DNA of 64,000 nucleotides from Alteriqipengyuania halimionae (lineage in GTDB: Bacteria > Pseudomonadota > Alphaproteobacteria > Sphingomonadales > Sphingomonadaceae), in assembly GCF_009827575.1 (NCBI RefSeq), contig NZ_WTYR01000001.1:2733262-2797261 (forward strand), written 5' to 3'. Position 1 is the stretch's first letter, and the number at the start of each line of letters is the position of its first letter. The position numbers and the translations under genes are program-made. Under the pieces are notes generated by a model. It was not told the DNA's origin and made no database searches. It was given only the letters and a program-made list of their open reading frames with translations. Positions 32,816-41,354 of the stretch are shown piece after piece.

Positions 32816-34017
32816 TCGGCTCTCTCCGTATGGATATGCAGGTGGCCTTCGAGGGTGCGATGGACGGGACACTTGTCGGCCACCTCGGTCAGCTTGTCGA
32901 GGACTTCGACCGGCAGGTCACCGGCGAAGCGCAGCGTGCGGTGGATCGCCTGGACGCGCGACTCGCCCTCGCAATGGTCGCAATCCCTGGCGTGGTCGCG
33001 CTCGTGCCACAGATCGACTTCGACGCCTTCGAAGGGCAGGCCTTCGCGCTCGGCGTAGAACTTGATCGTCATCGCGGTGCAACTGCCGAGCCCGGCAAGC
33101 AGCAGGTCGTAGGGTGTCGGCCCCATCTCGTCCCCACCATCGCGGCGCGGTTCGTCGGCGACGAAATCGTGCAGCGGGGTCAGGATTTCGGTGCCCCATT
33201 TGCCATGGCCGGTGCGTGCGACGACCCCTTTCTCCGGGCGGTCGATCGGTGCATCGGGCATGAAGCGCGCCGCCCATCCGGCGATCATCTCGCTGGCGAA
33301 ATCGGCATCGCGCTGGTCGGTCATCAGATGGTTCGCTCCCTCGAGCCCGACGAAGCTCTTGGGATGGTGCGCGCGTTCGAAGATGGCCTTCGCATGCTCG
33401 ATGCCGACAATCGTGTCGGTGGGCGAATGGAGCACGATCAGGGGCACGCGCACCTGATCGATCTTGGGGCCGAGATCGGCTTCGCGCGTGTGGTCGATGA
33501 AGTCTCTGCTGATGGTGAAGGGGCGCCCGCCGATCGTGACCGTGCCTTTGCCGTCGCTTTCGATCGCATCGAGATCGCCGTCGATCCGGTCGAGCGCGTG
33601 GGGCACGTCGGAGGGGGCGTTGACCGTGGCGATGGCATAGACGCATTCGAGCGTCGCGCCGGCGGCCAGCACTGCGGCGCCGCCCAGGCTGTGGCCGACC
33701 AGCAGGACTTTCGTCTCGAACCGTTTGGCCATTTCGCGCGCCGCGCTTTCGACATCGGCGACGTCGCCCAGAAACCCGCTATCGCCGAATTCGCCTTCGC
33801 TCCCGCCGAGACCGGTGAAATCGAATTTGAGCGTGGCGATCCCGCGCCGGGCGAGGGCGCGCGCAATATAGGTCGCGCCCTTGGAATTCTGGCTGCAGGT
33901 GAAGCAATGCGCGAACACCGCGGCGCCGCGGATGCGGCCGGCGGGCAGTTCGAGCGTGCCGGTCAGCGTGTGTCCGGCGGCGGAGGGGAAGGTCAGTTTT
34001 TCGCGTGGCATGTCCAC
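32812..34017 (-). CDS. Alpha/beta hydrolase-OsmC fusion protein
   Basis: 401 residues in two parts. Residues 1-255 are an alpha/beta hydrolase with nucleophile elbow VGHSLGG (Ser110), Asp201 (SPTDTIVG) and His230 (EGANHLM). Residues 262-401 are an OsmC/Ohr-type domain with the two peroxidatic cysteines, Cys313 (GLGSCTAMT) and Cys383 (DKCPVH). OsmC proteins reduce organic hydroperoxides; the hydrolase may supply or remove an ester group. An extra Cys pair (DCDHCEG, Cys346/Cys349) sits in the loop between the peroxidatic cysteines. Such fusions are known; the combined function is not. The next ATG is two codons in, at 34011. Confidence 0.9.
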   Translation of the reverse strand: MDMPREKLTFPSAAGHTLTGTLELPAGRIRGAAVFAHCFTCSQNSKGATYIARALARRGIATLKFDFTGLGGSEGEFGDSGFLGDVADVESAAREMAKRFETKVLLVGHSLGGAAVLAAGATLECVYAIATVNAPSDVPHALDRIDGDLDAIESDGKGTVTIGGRPFTISRDFIDHTREADLGPKIDQVRVPLIVLHSPTDTIVGIEHAKAIFERAHHPKSFVGLEGANHLMTDQRDADFASEMIAGWAARFMPDAPIDRPEKGVVARTGHGKWGTEILTPLHDFVADEPRRDGGDEMGPTPYDLLLAGLGSCTAMTIKFYAEREGLPFEGVEVDLWHERDHARDCDHCEGESRVQAIHRTLRFAGDLPVEVLDKLTEVADKCPVHRTLEGHLHIHTERAE

Positions 34018-34072
34018 TTCCTATACGCGTGAGCGGACATTTGGATCACGCTGAAATCAAAACCTCGGGCGA

Positions 34073-34627
34073 TCAGAGTTTCGGCAGCGTGACGCCGCGC
34101 TGGCCCATATATTTGCCAGCGCGGTCCTTGTAGCTCGTTTCGCACGGCTCGTTGCCTTGCAGGAACAGGAACTGGCACGCGCCTTCATTGGCGTAAATTT
34201 TGGCAGGCAGAGGCGTGGTGTTGGAAAATTCCAATGTCACATGGCCTTCCCAGCCCGGCTCGAGCGGGGTGACGTTCACGATGATCCCGCAGCGCGCATA
34301 GGTCGACTTGCCGAGGCAGATCACCAGCACGTCTTCGGGCACGCGGAAATATTCGACCGTGCGGGCCAGCGCGAAGGAATTGGGCGGGATCACGCAGACA
34401 TCGGTTTCGCGATCGACGAAGCTGTTGGCGGCGAAATTCTTCGGGTCCACCACCGCGCTGTCGACATTGGTGAAAATCTTGAATTCGGGTGCGACGCGGG
34501 CGTCGTAGCCGTAGGAGCTGAGGCCGTAGGAAATGCAGCCGTCGCGGCGCTGGGCCTCGACGAACGGCTCAATCATGCCGTGTTCCTGCGCCTGCTCGCG
34601 GATCCACTTGTCGGAAAGAATCGCCAT
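34073..34627 (-). CDS. dcd: dCTP deaminase
   Basis: Deaminates dCTP to dUTP, the main source of dUMP for thymidylate synthesis. The 184 residues start at ATG 34627 ([13 protein letters not shown]), the family's usual N terminus; an in-frame ATG six codons upstream is less likely. Active-site regions [16 protein letters not shown] and [16 protein letters not shown] (with the catalytic Glu) and the C-terminal [13 protein letters not shown] lid are all intact. Confidence 0.95.
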   Translation of the reverse strand: MAILSDKWIREQAQEHGMIEPFVEAQRRDGCISYGLSSYGYDARVAPEFKIFTNVDSAVVDPKNFAANSFVDRETDVCVIPPNSFALARTVEYFRVPEDVLVICLGKSTYARCGIIVNVTPLEPGWEGHVTLEFSNTTPLPAKIYANEGACQFLFLQGNEPCETSYKDRAGKYMGQRGVTLPKL

Positions 34628-34698
34628 GGGCGATGGATTGCGCAAAGCGGCGCGGGCGGCAAGTGGGGGCGGCGTCCTATCCCCCCGTCATTGCGCGC

Positions 34699-35712
34699 TC
34701 AGACCTCGTAATACTCGCGATACCAGACAATGAAGCGCTTGATTCCCTCCCGAACATCGGTGTTCGGTCGATAGTCGGTGAGGTTTTCGAGCAGTGTCGC
34801 GTCGGCCCAGGTCGCGGGCACGTCGCCGGTCTGCATGTCCATGTAATTGCGCTTGGCCTCGACGCCGCATTCGGCCTCGATCGCGTCGACGAAATCCTCC
34901 AGCCGGACCTTGTCGTTATTGCCGATATTGACGACCCGGTAGGGCGCGGCGGGCGAGAGCGAATCCCATTCGGGAATATCGTCCCTGCTTTCGGGACGCA
35001 CCGGCGGGTTGTCGATCAGCAGCCGGATGCCGTGGACCAGATCGGTGACATAGGTGAAATCGCGGAACATCTTGCCGTGATTGTAGATGTCGATCGGCTC
35101 GCCGTTCAGGATCCCCTTGGTGAACTTGAACAACGCCATGTCGGGGCGGCCCCACGGCCCGTAGACGGTGAAGAACCGGAACATGGTGGTCGGCAGGTTC
35201 CACAAATGGGCGTAGGAATGGCCCATCGCCTCGGTCGCCTTCTTGGTCGCGGCGTAGAAGGTGAGGGGGGTGTCGGTCTTCTGCAATTCGGAGAACGGCA
35301 TCTCCTCGTTCGCGCCATAGACCGAGCTGGTCGAGGCCATCAGCAGGTGATCGACGCCCAGCTCGCGCGCGCATTCCATCACGTTGAACGTGCCGACGAG
35401 GTTGGAATCGAGATAGGCGCGCGGGTTTTCGAGGCTGTACCGGACCCCCGCCTGCGCGGCGAGGTGGACGATCACGTCGGGCTTTTCGGCCAGCATCAGC
35501 GCGTGGAGTTTGTCGAAATCCTCGAGCATGCCTTCATGCGCGCTGAAATGCTCGGACTGCTTGAGCATCTGGTGGCGCCGCTGCTTGAGGCGGACGTCGT
35601 AATAATCCGTCATCCCGTCATAACCGACGACGGCGAACCCTTCGTCGAGCAAATGGCGGGCGAGATGGAAGCCGATGAAGCCGGCCGAGCCGGTGATGAG
35701 GACCTTGCGCAT
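34699..35712 (-). CDS. NAD-dependent UDP-uronate 4-epimerase-like protein
   Basis: 337-residue extended short-chain dehydrogenase. ITGSAGFIGFHLARHL binds NAD; the catalytic Tyr-Lys is in YAATKKATEAMGHSY. The segments AAQAGVRYSLENPRAYLDSN and FRFFTVYGPWGRPDMALFKF are those of UDP-glucuronate 4-epimerases (LpsL/GAE group). Likely interconverts UDP-glucuronate (or its N-acetyl relative) and the galacto form for capsule or exopolysaccharide. It follows the nucleotide-sugar dehydrogenase gene by 9 bases, forming a two-step pathway. Confidence 0.9.
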   Translation of the reverse strand: MRKVLITGSAGFIGFHLARHLLDEGFAVVGYDGMTDYYDVRLKQRRHQMLKQSEHFSAHEGMLEDFDKLHALMLAEKPDVIVHLAAQAGVRYSLENPRAYLDSNLVGTFNVMECARELGVDHLLMASTSSVYGANEEMPFSELQKTDTPLTFYAATKKATEAMGHSYAHLWNLPTTMFRFFTVYGPWGRPDMALFKFTKGILNGEPIDIYNHGKMFRDFTYVTDLVHGIRLLIDNPPVRPESRDDIPEWDSLSPAAPYRVVNIGNNDKVRLEDFVDAIEAECGVEAKRNYMDMQTGDVPATWADATLLENLTDYRPNTDVREGIKRFIVWYREYYEV

Positions 35713-35721
35713 GGGCAGCGC

Positions 35722-36984
35722 CTATAAGGTCCAGTCGGCCTGCTCGCCAAGCACTCCCTTGAGATCGGCCAGCGTGCCGCCCTCTGCCAGCAGCGTGCGC
35801 AGCGCTTCGCTGCCCATGTCGCGATAGACGCGATGCGGCACCGCGAGGAGAACGCAGTCGTAGCGGCGATCGAGCGCATCCGCATCGAGCGTGAGGCCGT
35901 ATTCGTGCTCGGCTTCGGATGCGCTGGCGAGCGGATCGTGCACGGTTACGTCGTGGCCCAGCCGGTCGAGCGCGGCGACGAGGTCGGCGACTTTCGAATT
36001 GCGCAGGTCGGGCACGTCCTCCTTGAAGGTCAGGCCCAGCACCAGCGCGCTGCCGGCTTTTCCGCCACGCGCCTTGTGCAGCCGCTCGGCGACGAACTCG
36101 GCCATAGAATCGTTGATCCCGCGCCCCGACAGGATCACCCGCGGATCATGACCGAGCTCCTCGGCCCGGTGGGCGAGGTAATAGGGATCCACCCCGATGC
36201 AGTGCCCGCCGACCAGGCCGGGCGTGAAGGGGAGGAAGTTCCACTTGGTGCGCGCGGCGGCAAGGACATCCCACACCGACAGGTCCATCTTGCCGAAGAT
36301 CTGCGCGATCTCGTTCATGAAGGCGATGTTGATGTCGCGCTGGGCGTTCTCGATCACCTTGGCGGCTTCGGCGGCCTTGATGCTGGCCGCGCGGAACGTG
36401 CCGCCGCTGGTCACCGCGCCATAGAGGTCGGCCACCTTGTCGAGCACTTCGGGCGTCTGGCCCGAGACGACCTTGGTGATCCGCTCGATCGTATGTTCGC
36501 GGTCGCCCGGATTGATCCGTTCGGGGCTGTAGCCGAGGAAGAAGTCCCTGCCGCACACCGCGCCCGATCGCTGTTCGAGGATCGGGCCGCACAATTCCTC
36601 GGTGACGCCGGGATAAACGGTGCTTTCATAGACCACGATCGGCGCCTTGCCCGCCGCGATCGCGCCTGAGAGCATGTCGCCCACCGTGCGGCTGGCGGCC
36701 TCGACCAGCGAAAGGTCGGGCTTGCGCTCCGCATCGATCGGCGTCGGCACGGTGACGATGTAGAAATCGGACGGCGGGCATTCATCCGCCTGGTCGGTCA
36801 GCGAGAGCGTGCTGGCGGACAGCCGTTCGCTCTCGATCTCGTCGGTGCGATCGTGCCCGTCGCGCAGTTCGGCGATGCGGCGCGTATCGACATCGAACCC
36901 GGTCGTATCGAAATGCTTCGCCAGCGCGACCGCTAGCGGCAGCCCGACATAGCCGAGCCCGATCACCGTTACCGAAAGTGCCAC
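35722..36984 (-). CDS. Nucleotide-sugar 6-dehydrogenase (TviB/WbpO-like)
   Basis: 420 residues; NAD-dependent four-electron oxidation of a UDP-hexose(amine) to a UDP-uronic acid. N-terminal VIGLGYVGLPLAVALA, central AAEAAKVIENAQRDINIAFMN, active-site Cys in GLVGGHCIGVDPYYL and the C-terminal LGLTFKEDVPDLRNSKV are diagnostic. Similarity to the TviB/WbpO group points to UDP-GlcNAc/GalNAc, whereas the epimerase partner looks glucuronate-type; the real substrate is therefore open. Supplies acidic sugar for surface polysaccharide. Confidence 0.9.
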   Translation of the reverse strand: MALSVTVIGLGYVGLPLAVALAKHFDTTGFDVDTRRIAELRDGHDRTDEIESERLSASTLSLTDQADECPPSDFYIVTVPTPIDAERKPDLSLVEAASRTVGDMLSGAIAAGKAPIVVYESTVYPGVTEELCGPILEQRSGAVCGRDFFLGYSPERINPGDREHTIERITKVVSGQTPEVLDKVADLYGAVTSGGTFRAASIKAAEAAKVIENAQRDINIAFMNEIAQIFGKMDLSVWDVLAAARTKWNFLPFTPGLVGGHCIGVDPYYLAHRAEELGHDPRVILSGRGINDSMAEFVAERLHKARGGKAGSALVLGLTFKEDVPDLRNSKVADLVAALDRLGHDVTVHDPLASASEAEHEYGLTLDADALDRRYDCVLLAVPHRVYRDMGSEALRTLLAEGGTLADLKGVLGEQADWTL

Positions 36985-37066
36985 TACCCATCCCTCTCAC
37001 CCCGCCCCGCCGGAAGGGCGGCTGCGGTTCGGGCGAAGCGGTAGCGCATCAACCGTCAAGAATCCC

Positions 37067-37546
37067 TTATTTCGGGACGATCCCGGCGGCCTGCATTTCC
37101 ATCGGGGTGACCACCCCGTCGCGATCGGTATCGATCGCGTCGAAATTGGCCTGGGTCCGCGTGCGGTATTCGACCAGCGTGATCGTGCCGTCGCCATTGA
37201 CGTCGAATTGCTGGAGCAAAGGTGCGGGATCGGCGGGAATCGACTGGGGATTGACCAGCCCGGCGAATTCCTGCGCGGTCAGCATGCCGTTGCCATCGCG
37301 ATCGAGCTGGCCGAAGATCTGCTGGTTCTGCCGCAGGGCTTCGTCGTAGGTCGCGCGGCGCTGGGCCTCCATCGCTTCCTGCGCGGTCACCTGCCCGTCG
37401 CCATTGCCGTCGAGCGCGGCGAAATTGGCATCCATCGTGGTGATGAAGCTGGCGCGGCTGATCGGCTCCCCGCCATCCTGTGCGGCGGCTGGCGACCATG
37501 CGACCGCGCCCAGGGCGAGCGCCGCGAAAGCGAAGCGATAGGACAT
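37067..37546 (-). CDS. Secreted EF-hand calcium-binding protein
   Basis: 159 residues. Signal peptide about 1-22, cleaved after SPAAA. Four EF-hand loops follow: DGNGDGQVTAQE, DRDGNGMLTAQE, DVNGDGTITLVE and DTDRDGVVTPME, each with calcium ligands at positions 1, 3, 5 and 12. Likely a periplasmic or extracellular calcium binder. It is 82 bases upstream of the nucleotide-sugar dehydrogenase gene on the same strand; a tie to acidic, calcium-bridged polysaccharide is speculative. Confidence 0.9.
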   Translation of the reverse strand: MSYRFAFAALALGAVAWSPAAAQDGGEPISRASFITTMDANFAALDGNGDGQVTAQEAMEAQRRATYDEALRQNQQIFGQLDRDGNGMLTAQEFAGLVNPQSIPADPAPLLQQFDVNGDGTITLVEYRTRTQANFDAIDTDRDGVVTPMEMQAAGIVPK

Positions 37547-37612
37547 CGAGAAACCCCCATTGAATTGGAAAGATAGGCCTAGCCCATTGGCACGAACGCC
37601 TTCAACCGCAGA

Positions 37613-39262
37613 TTAACGCGCGTCCTGCGCGGCGGTATCTTCGGAGGCGCGCGCATTCCACATCACGCCGATGCAATCGGCAAAGATCGGCGCGGCCTGT
37701 TTCAGACGCCGCTGGGTGACCGCATCGAATTCACGCTCTGCGGCAACCGATTCGCGCACCCCGCCCATCGCCAGCGTGCACAATCCGTAGGCGCGTCCGG
37801 GATCGCGATCCTGGCGTGCCCAGTGGATCGCTGCCGCATGGAGGCCGTCGGCATATTCCAATTGCGTCGGAGCCATGCCTGCTGCGATCAGTCGCGCCCC
37901 TTTTTCGAATTCCGGCGTGATGTAACGCTCGATATATGCGGGATCATGTTCGCGACGATAGCCTTCGGTCAGGTAGAGTTCGCCAGCTTCCGCATCCTTG
38001 ACCGCGTAATAACCGAATAGCGGATCTTCGCTGCCACGCAGCTGGCCGATGTCGGCCTTGGCCCGATTGTAGCGCGACCGGAGCGAACGCCAAACGCCGC
38101 CTTCCCATTGCAGCGCGCCGCTATCGATCTTCTCCTGCAGACGTTCGGCTTTGGCGGCCCAGTCCTGCGCAGACCAGCGCAGCTCCTCGATCCCGAAAAA
38201 CAGGCCCAGGCGACGATCGATGCCCCCATAGCTGTTGCTCGTGCGGATGCCTTGCTTGCCTTGCAGCTCGAGCGCCAGCTTGAGGAAATCGGCCGCACGC
38301 TTGGCCGGTTGCGAGGCTCCGCGATCCTGGAAATAGTCCGCCCCCATTCCCTCCGGCCGAAGCAGATCCAGGGCCGCGCGCAGTGGCGCTTCGGCATCGG
38401 GCCAGCGTTCCTGCAGCATCAGAACACGTCCCAGATGAAACTGGAGATCGGCGCTCGCCGCAGCGCTCGCTCCCGCCGCGCTGGTTTCCAGCGCCACCGA
38501 GCGCAGATCCTCGGTCGCTTCCCGCATCCGTCCAAGCTGGGCGTCCAGGATCAAGCAGCTCACGGCCTCGTGGATGGCGTAGACATCGCCCGGGTCGAGC
38601 CGCGCATCGATCGCTTCGCAGCGCCCGACGGCTTCGGGCGCGGTCATCAGGGCATCGGCGCGCAAGGCCCGTGACGCGAGGTCGCGGTAGCGGTCCGAGC
38701 TCTCTCCATCGTGCCGGCGCGAAAGTTCCAGCGCACCTTCCAGCAAAAGGCGTTCCGAAGGCGGTCGACCAAGCCTGAATTCCGCCGCCGCGAGTTCATC
38801 CAGTCGGACAAGCTCCGCCAGCGGATCGGCATCCTCGCGAAATCGGCGCTGGCTTATCGCCTCGAACAGCGGGCGGGTCAGCGCGAGGTCGAAGGTCGCC
38901 ATCTCGCGGGCCGCGAATTCGAGATAGATTGCGGGGTCATCAGGATCGCGCTCGATGATGTAATACTGGTCGTGCAGCCGCCGCGCGGCCCATTCGGCCG
39001 ATGCGGCAAAGTCACGGCGATGCGCGACTGCAAAGATCTCGACCAGCAGCGCGCGGCAGTGCTCGCTGCTGCCCTGATACCCTTGCGCCGCGCAGTCTTC
39101 GAACAGGGCGCGTGCTCCATCGCCAAACTCGCCATCGCGTTCGGCGCCAATCTGTGCGACGAGCGGGGCGGGGGATTGCCAGGCAAGGTCTTGCGCAGCG
39201 ACCGGAAGCTGAACCGCGAACAGGGCGGCGATCGTAGCGAGGATCTCCCTGCGTCGGGCCAT
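37613..39262 (-). CDS. Secreted helical-repeat protein of unknown function
   Basis: 549 residues. A signal peptide (about 1-23, ending LPVAAQ) is followed by a wholly helical, Ala/Arg/Glu-rich sequence with TPR-like pairs such as ASADLQFHLGRVLMLQERWP plus DAEAPLRAALDLL. No enzyme motif is visible. Scattered cysteines (about six) could form disulfides. Its ATG is 8 bases after the stop of the DUF885 lipoprotein gene, so they are probably co-transcribed. It resembles in build, though I cannot align it firmly to, the 1005-residue secreted protein at 49730. Confidence 0.8.
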   Translation of the reverse strand: MARRREILATIAALFAVQLPVAAQDLAWQSPAPLVAQIGAERDGEFGDGARALFEDCAAQGYQGSSEHCRALLVEIFAVAHRRDFAASAEWAARRLHDQYYIIERDPDDPAIYLEFAAREMATFDLALTRPLFEAISQRRFREDADPLAELVRLDELAAAEFRLGRPPSERLLLEGALELSRRHDGESSDRYRDLASRALRADALMTAPEAVGRCEAIDARLDPGDVYAIHEAVSCLILDAQLGRMREATEDLRSVALETSAAGASAAASADLQFHLGRVLMLQERWPDAEAPLRAALDLLRPEGMGADYFQDRGASQPAKRAADFLKLALELQGKQGIRTSNSYGGIDRRLGLFFGIEELRWSAQDWAAKAERLQEKIDSGALQWEGGVWRSLRSRYNRAKADIGQLRGSEDPLFGYYAVKDAEAGELYLTEGYRREHDPAYIERYITPEFEKGARLIAAGMAPTQLEYADGLHAAAIHWARQDRDPGRAYGLCTLAMGGVRESVAAEREFDAVTQRRLKQAAPIFADCIGVMWNARASEDTAAQDAR

Positions 39263-39270
39263 GGCCGCGG

Positions 39271-41133
39271 TCAGCCCCCGCCGCCGGCGATCCAGGCGTC
39301 GATCTTGCGTTCGAGCACCGGCAGCGGCAGCGCGCCGGTATCGAGCACTTGCGCATGGAAATCGCGGATGTCGAAGCGGTCGCCCAACGCCCGTTCGGCC
39401 TTGGCGCGCAGTTCCTGGATCTTCAGCGCGCCCACCTTGTAGGCCAGGGCCTGGCTCGGGATGGCGATATAGCGTTCGACTTCGGCGACCACTTCGGTGC
39501 GGGTCATGCCCGAATTCTCGAGCATGAAATCGATCGCCTGTTCGCGGCTCCAGCCCTTGGCGTGCAAACCGGTGTCGACCACCAGCCGCATTGCGCGCAA
39601 TTGCTCGTCCTGCAGCGTGCCGTAGCGCGCCCAGGGATCGTCGAAGAGACCCATCGGATAGCCCAGGGTTTCGGCATAGAGCGCCCAGCCTTCGGCATAG
39701 GCGGTGTTGCCGCCGAAGCGCATGAAGGCGGGCAGGTCCTCGTTTTCCTGCGCAAGGCTGATCTGGAAGTGATGCCCCGGCGCGCCTTCGTGGAGGTAAA
39801 GCGTGACATTGCCGGTCGTCAGGCGGCTGGGGAGATCGTAAGCGTTGAAATAGAACGTACCGGGGCGCGATCCGTCGGGTGCGCCTCCCTGGTACGATCC
39901 GCCGGCCTCGAACTTCTCGCGGAACGGCTCGTAAGGCTTGATCTCGAGCGGGGTCTCGGGCGTCAGCGAGAAGAAGCGCGGGATCTGCGCGTCGACCGCC
40001 TTGCCGACATCGTAATAGCTCTGCGTCAGCGCCTCGCGGCTCTTCGGCTTGAACTTGGGATCGGTGCGGACATAATCGAAAAATTCGTTGAGCGTACCGT
40101 CGAAGCCGACTTCGGCCTTGATCTCTTCGAGGCCCTTTTTGACCCGCGCGACTTCGGACAGGCCGAGATTGTGGAGGTAATCGGGGGTCAGCGGCAGCGT
40201 CGTCGTGCTTTCGATCATCTGCCGGTAGAGCGCGGCACCGCCCTTCATCTGCGACAGGCCGACACTCTCGCGCGCCACCGGGAGATACTCGTCTCGCAGG
40301 AAATCGCGCAGGCGCGAATGTGCGGCGTAGATCTCTTCCGTCTTGGCCGTGTACTCCCTGGTTAGGCGCGCCTTTTCAGTCTCGGAGAAGCTGTCGGGGA
40401 ACATCGCGACCGGGCCCATCAGCGGCGACTGGTCGAGCGGCATGGCAAGCTGGGTGTCGAGCTGTTCGATCACATTGCCGATCGTCAGCCTGGTTTCGAG
40501 CACGCCGCTTTCCAACCCCTCGCGAAAGCGTGCGATCGCCTTGTCGGTCAGGTCGATGTAATTGTCGTGGCGCTTGAGGTTGTTTTCGTAATCCTCGACC
40601 GTCTTGAACGGCGCGGCGCTCTGCCCGCTGGCGAAGGTCGGGTAGAAGGTGTGGAAGCCGGCAAAATGGTTCACCGGGCGCACCACCGAAACGGCGATGA
40701 TCTCGGGCGTCAGGCCCTTAATCGATTCGGTCTGGTTGTATTCGAACACGTCGTAGGCGAGCTTGTCGGTCGCGTTGAGCGCGGCGCGGTCGATGGCGCG
40801 CAGTTCTTTCAGATTGCGGCGCGCATCGGCCTCGCTAGCGGCGAAATATTCGTCGTCGAGATAATCGCCGATCCTGTCGGCATAGCGCATGTCGCCGCGA
40901 AACAGCGCGCCGATCGGATTGAGCTTGAGGCTGCGCTCGTCGGCTTCGGCAAACAGCGCGAACAGATCGTCATGCGCGCTGGTGGCGGCGGTGCCCGCTT
41001 CGGTCGTGGCGACCTCGGGCAATGGTGCGGCGGCGGTCGAGACCGGCTCTTCGGCGGTGGTCGCACAGGCGGCGAGCGCGAGGGCGGAAGCGCCGGTGAA
41101 AGCCGCTGTGAAAGCAGTGCGAAGCATGGTCAT
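39271..41133 (-). CDS. DUF885-family lipoprotein, probable metal-dependent carboxypeptidase
   Basis: 620 residues. Lipoprotein signal MTMLRTAFTAAFTGASALAL with lipobox LALAAC (Cys at about 22). The DUF885 signature is present: LYLHEGAPGHHFQISLA, whose HE...HH arrangement is a likely zinc site, and NTAYAEGWALYAETLG. Family members are predicted peptidases anchored in the envelope. Start ATG 41133 has AGGGGAA 6 bases upstream. It diverges from the S9 peptidase gene and precedes the helical-repeat gene. Confidence 0.9.
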   Translation of the reverse strand: MTMLRTAFTAAFTGASALALAACATTAEEPVSTAAAPLPEVATTEAGTAATSAHDDLFALFAEADERSLKLNPIGALFRGDMRYADRIGDYLDDEYFAASEADARRNLKELRAIDRAALNATDKLAYDVFEYNQTESIKGLTPEIIAVSVVRPVNHFAGFHTFYPTFASGQSAAPFKTVEDYENNLKRHDNYIDLTDKAIARFREGLESGVLETRLTIGNVIEQLDTQLAMPLDQSPLMGPVAMFPDSFSETEKARLTREYTAKTEEIYAAHSRLRDFLRDEYLPVARESVGLSQMKGGAALYRQMIESTTTLPLTPDYLHNLGLSEVARVKKGLEEIKAEVGFDGTLNEFFDYVRTDPKFKPKSREALTQSYYDVGKAVDAQIPRFFSLTPETPLEIKPYEPFREKFEAGGSYQGGAPDGSRPGTFYFNAYDLPSRLTTGNVTLYLHEGAPGHHFQISLAQENEDLPAFMRFGGNTAYAEGWALYAETLGYPMGLFDDPWARYGTLQDEQLRAMRLVVDTGLHAKGWSREQAIDFMLENSGMTRTEVVAEVERYIAIPSQALAYKVGALKIQELRAKAERALGDRFDIRDFHAQVLDTGALPLPVLERKIDAWIAGGGG

Positions 41134-41354
41134 CTGGAATTCCCCTGTATTGACGGCCCTCAGGCTAGGTCGTGGCTGCGCGAGACAATAGCGCCGTTCC
41201 GATCGGGCGACGATTGGCTTCGACCAGCGTGCCTAGGCGGGATGCCGCCACTGCTGCACGGTCTGTCTCTCAGTCCTGCGCCCTGATGCCCTTGCCCGGT
41301 GCGCGCCGCAATGGCTAAGGCGCGGGCCAGACCGATCAACAGGAGAGGAATTCC

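Noticed and set aside
41134..41354. Possible small gene or RNA in the 221-base gap between the DUF885 and S9 peptidase genes.
   Set aside because: No open frame with a ribosome site, no clear hairpin and no promoter pair of good quality; it is simply a divergent promoter region.
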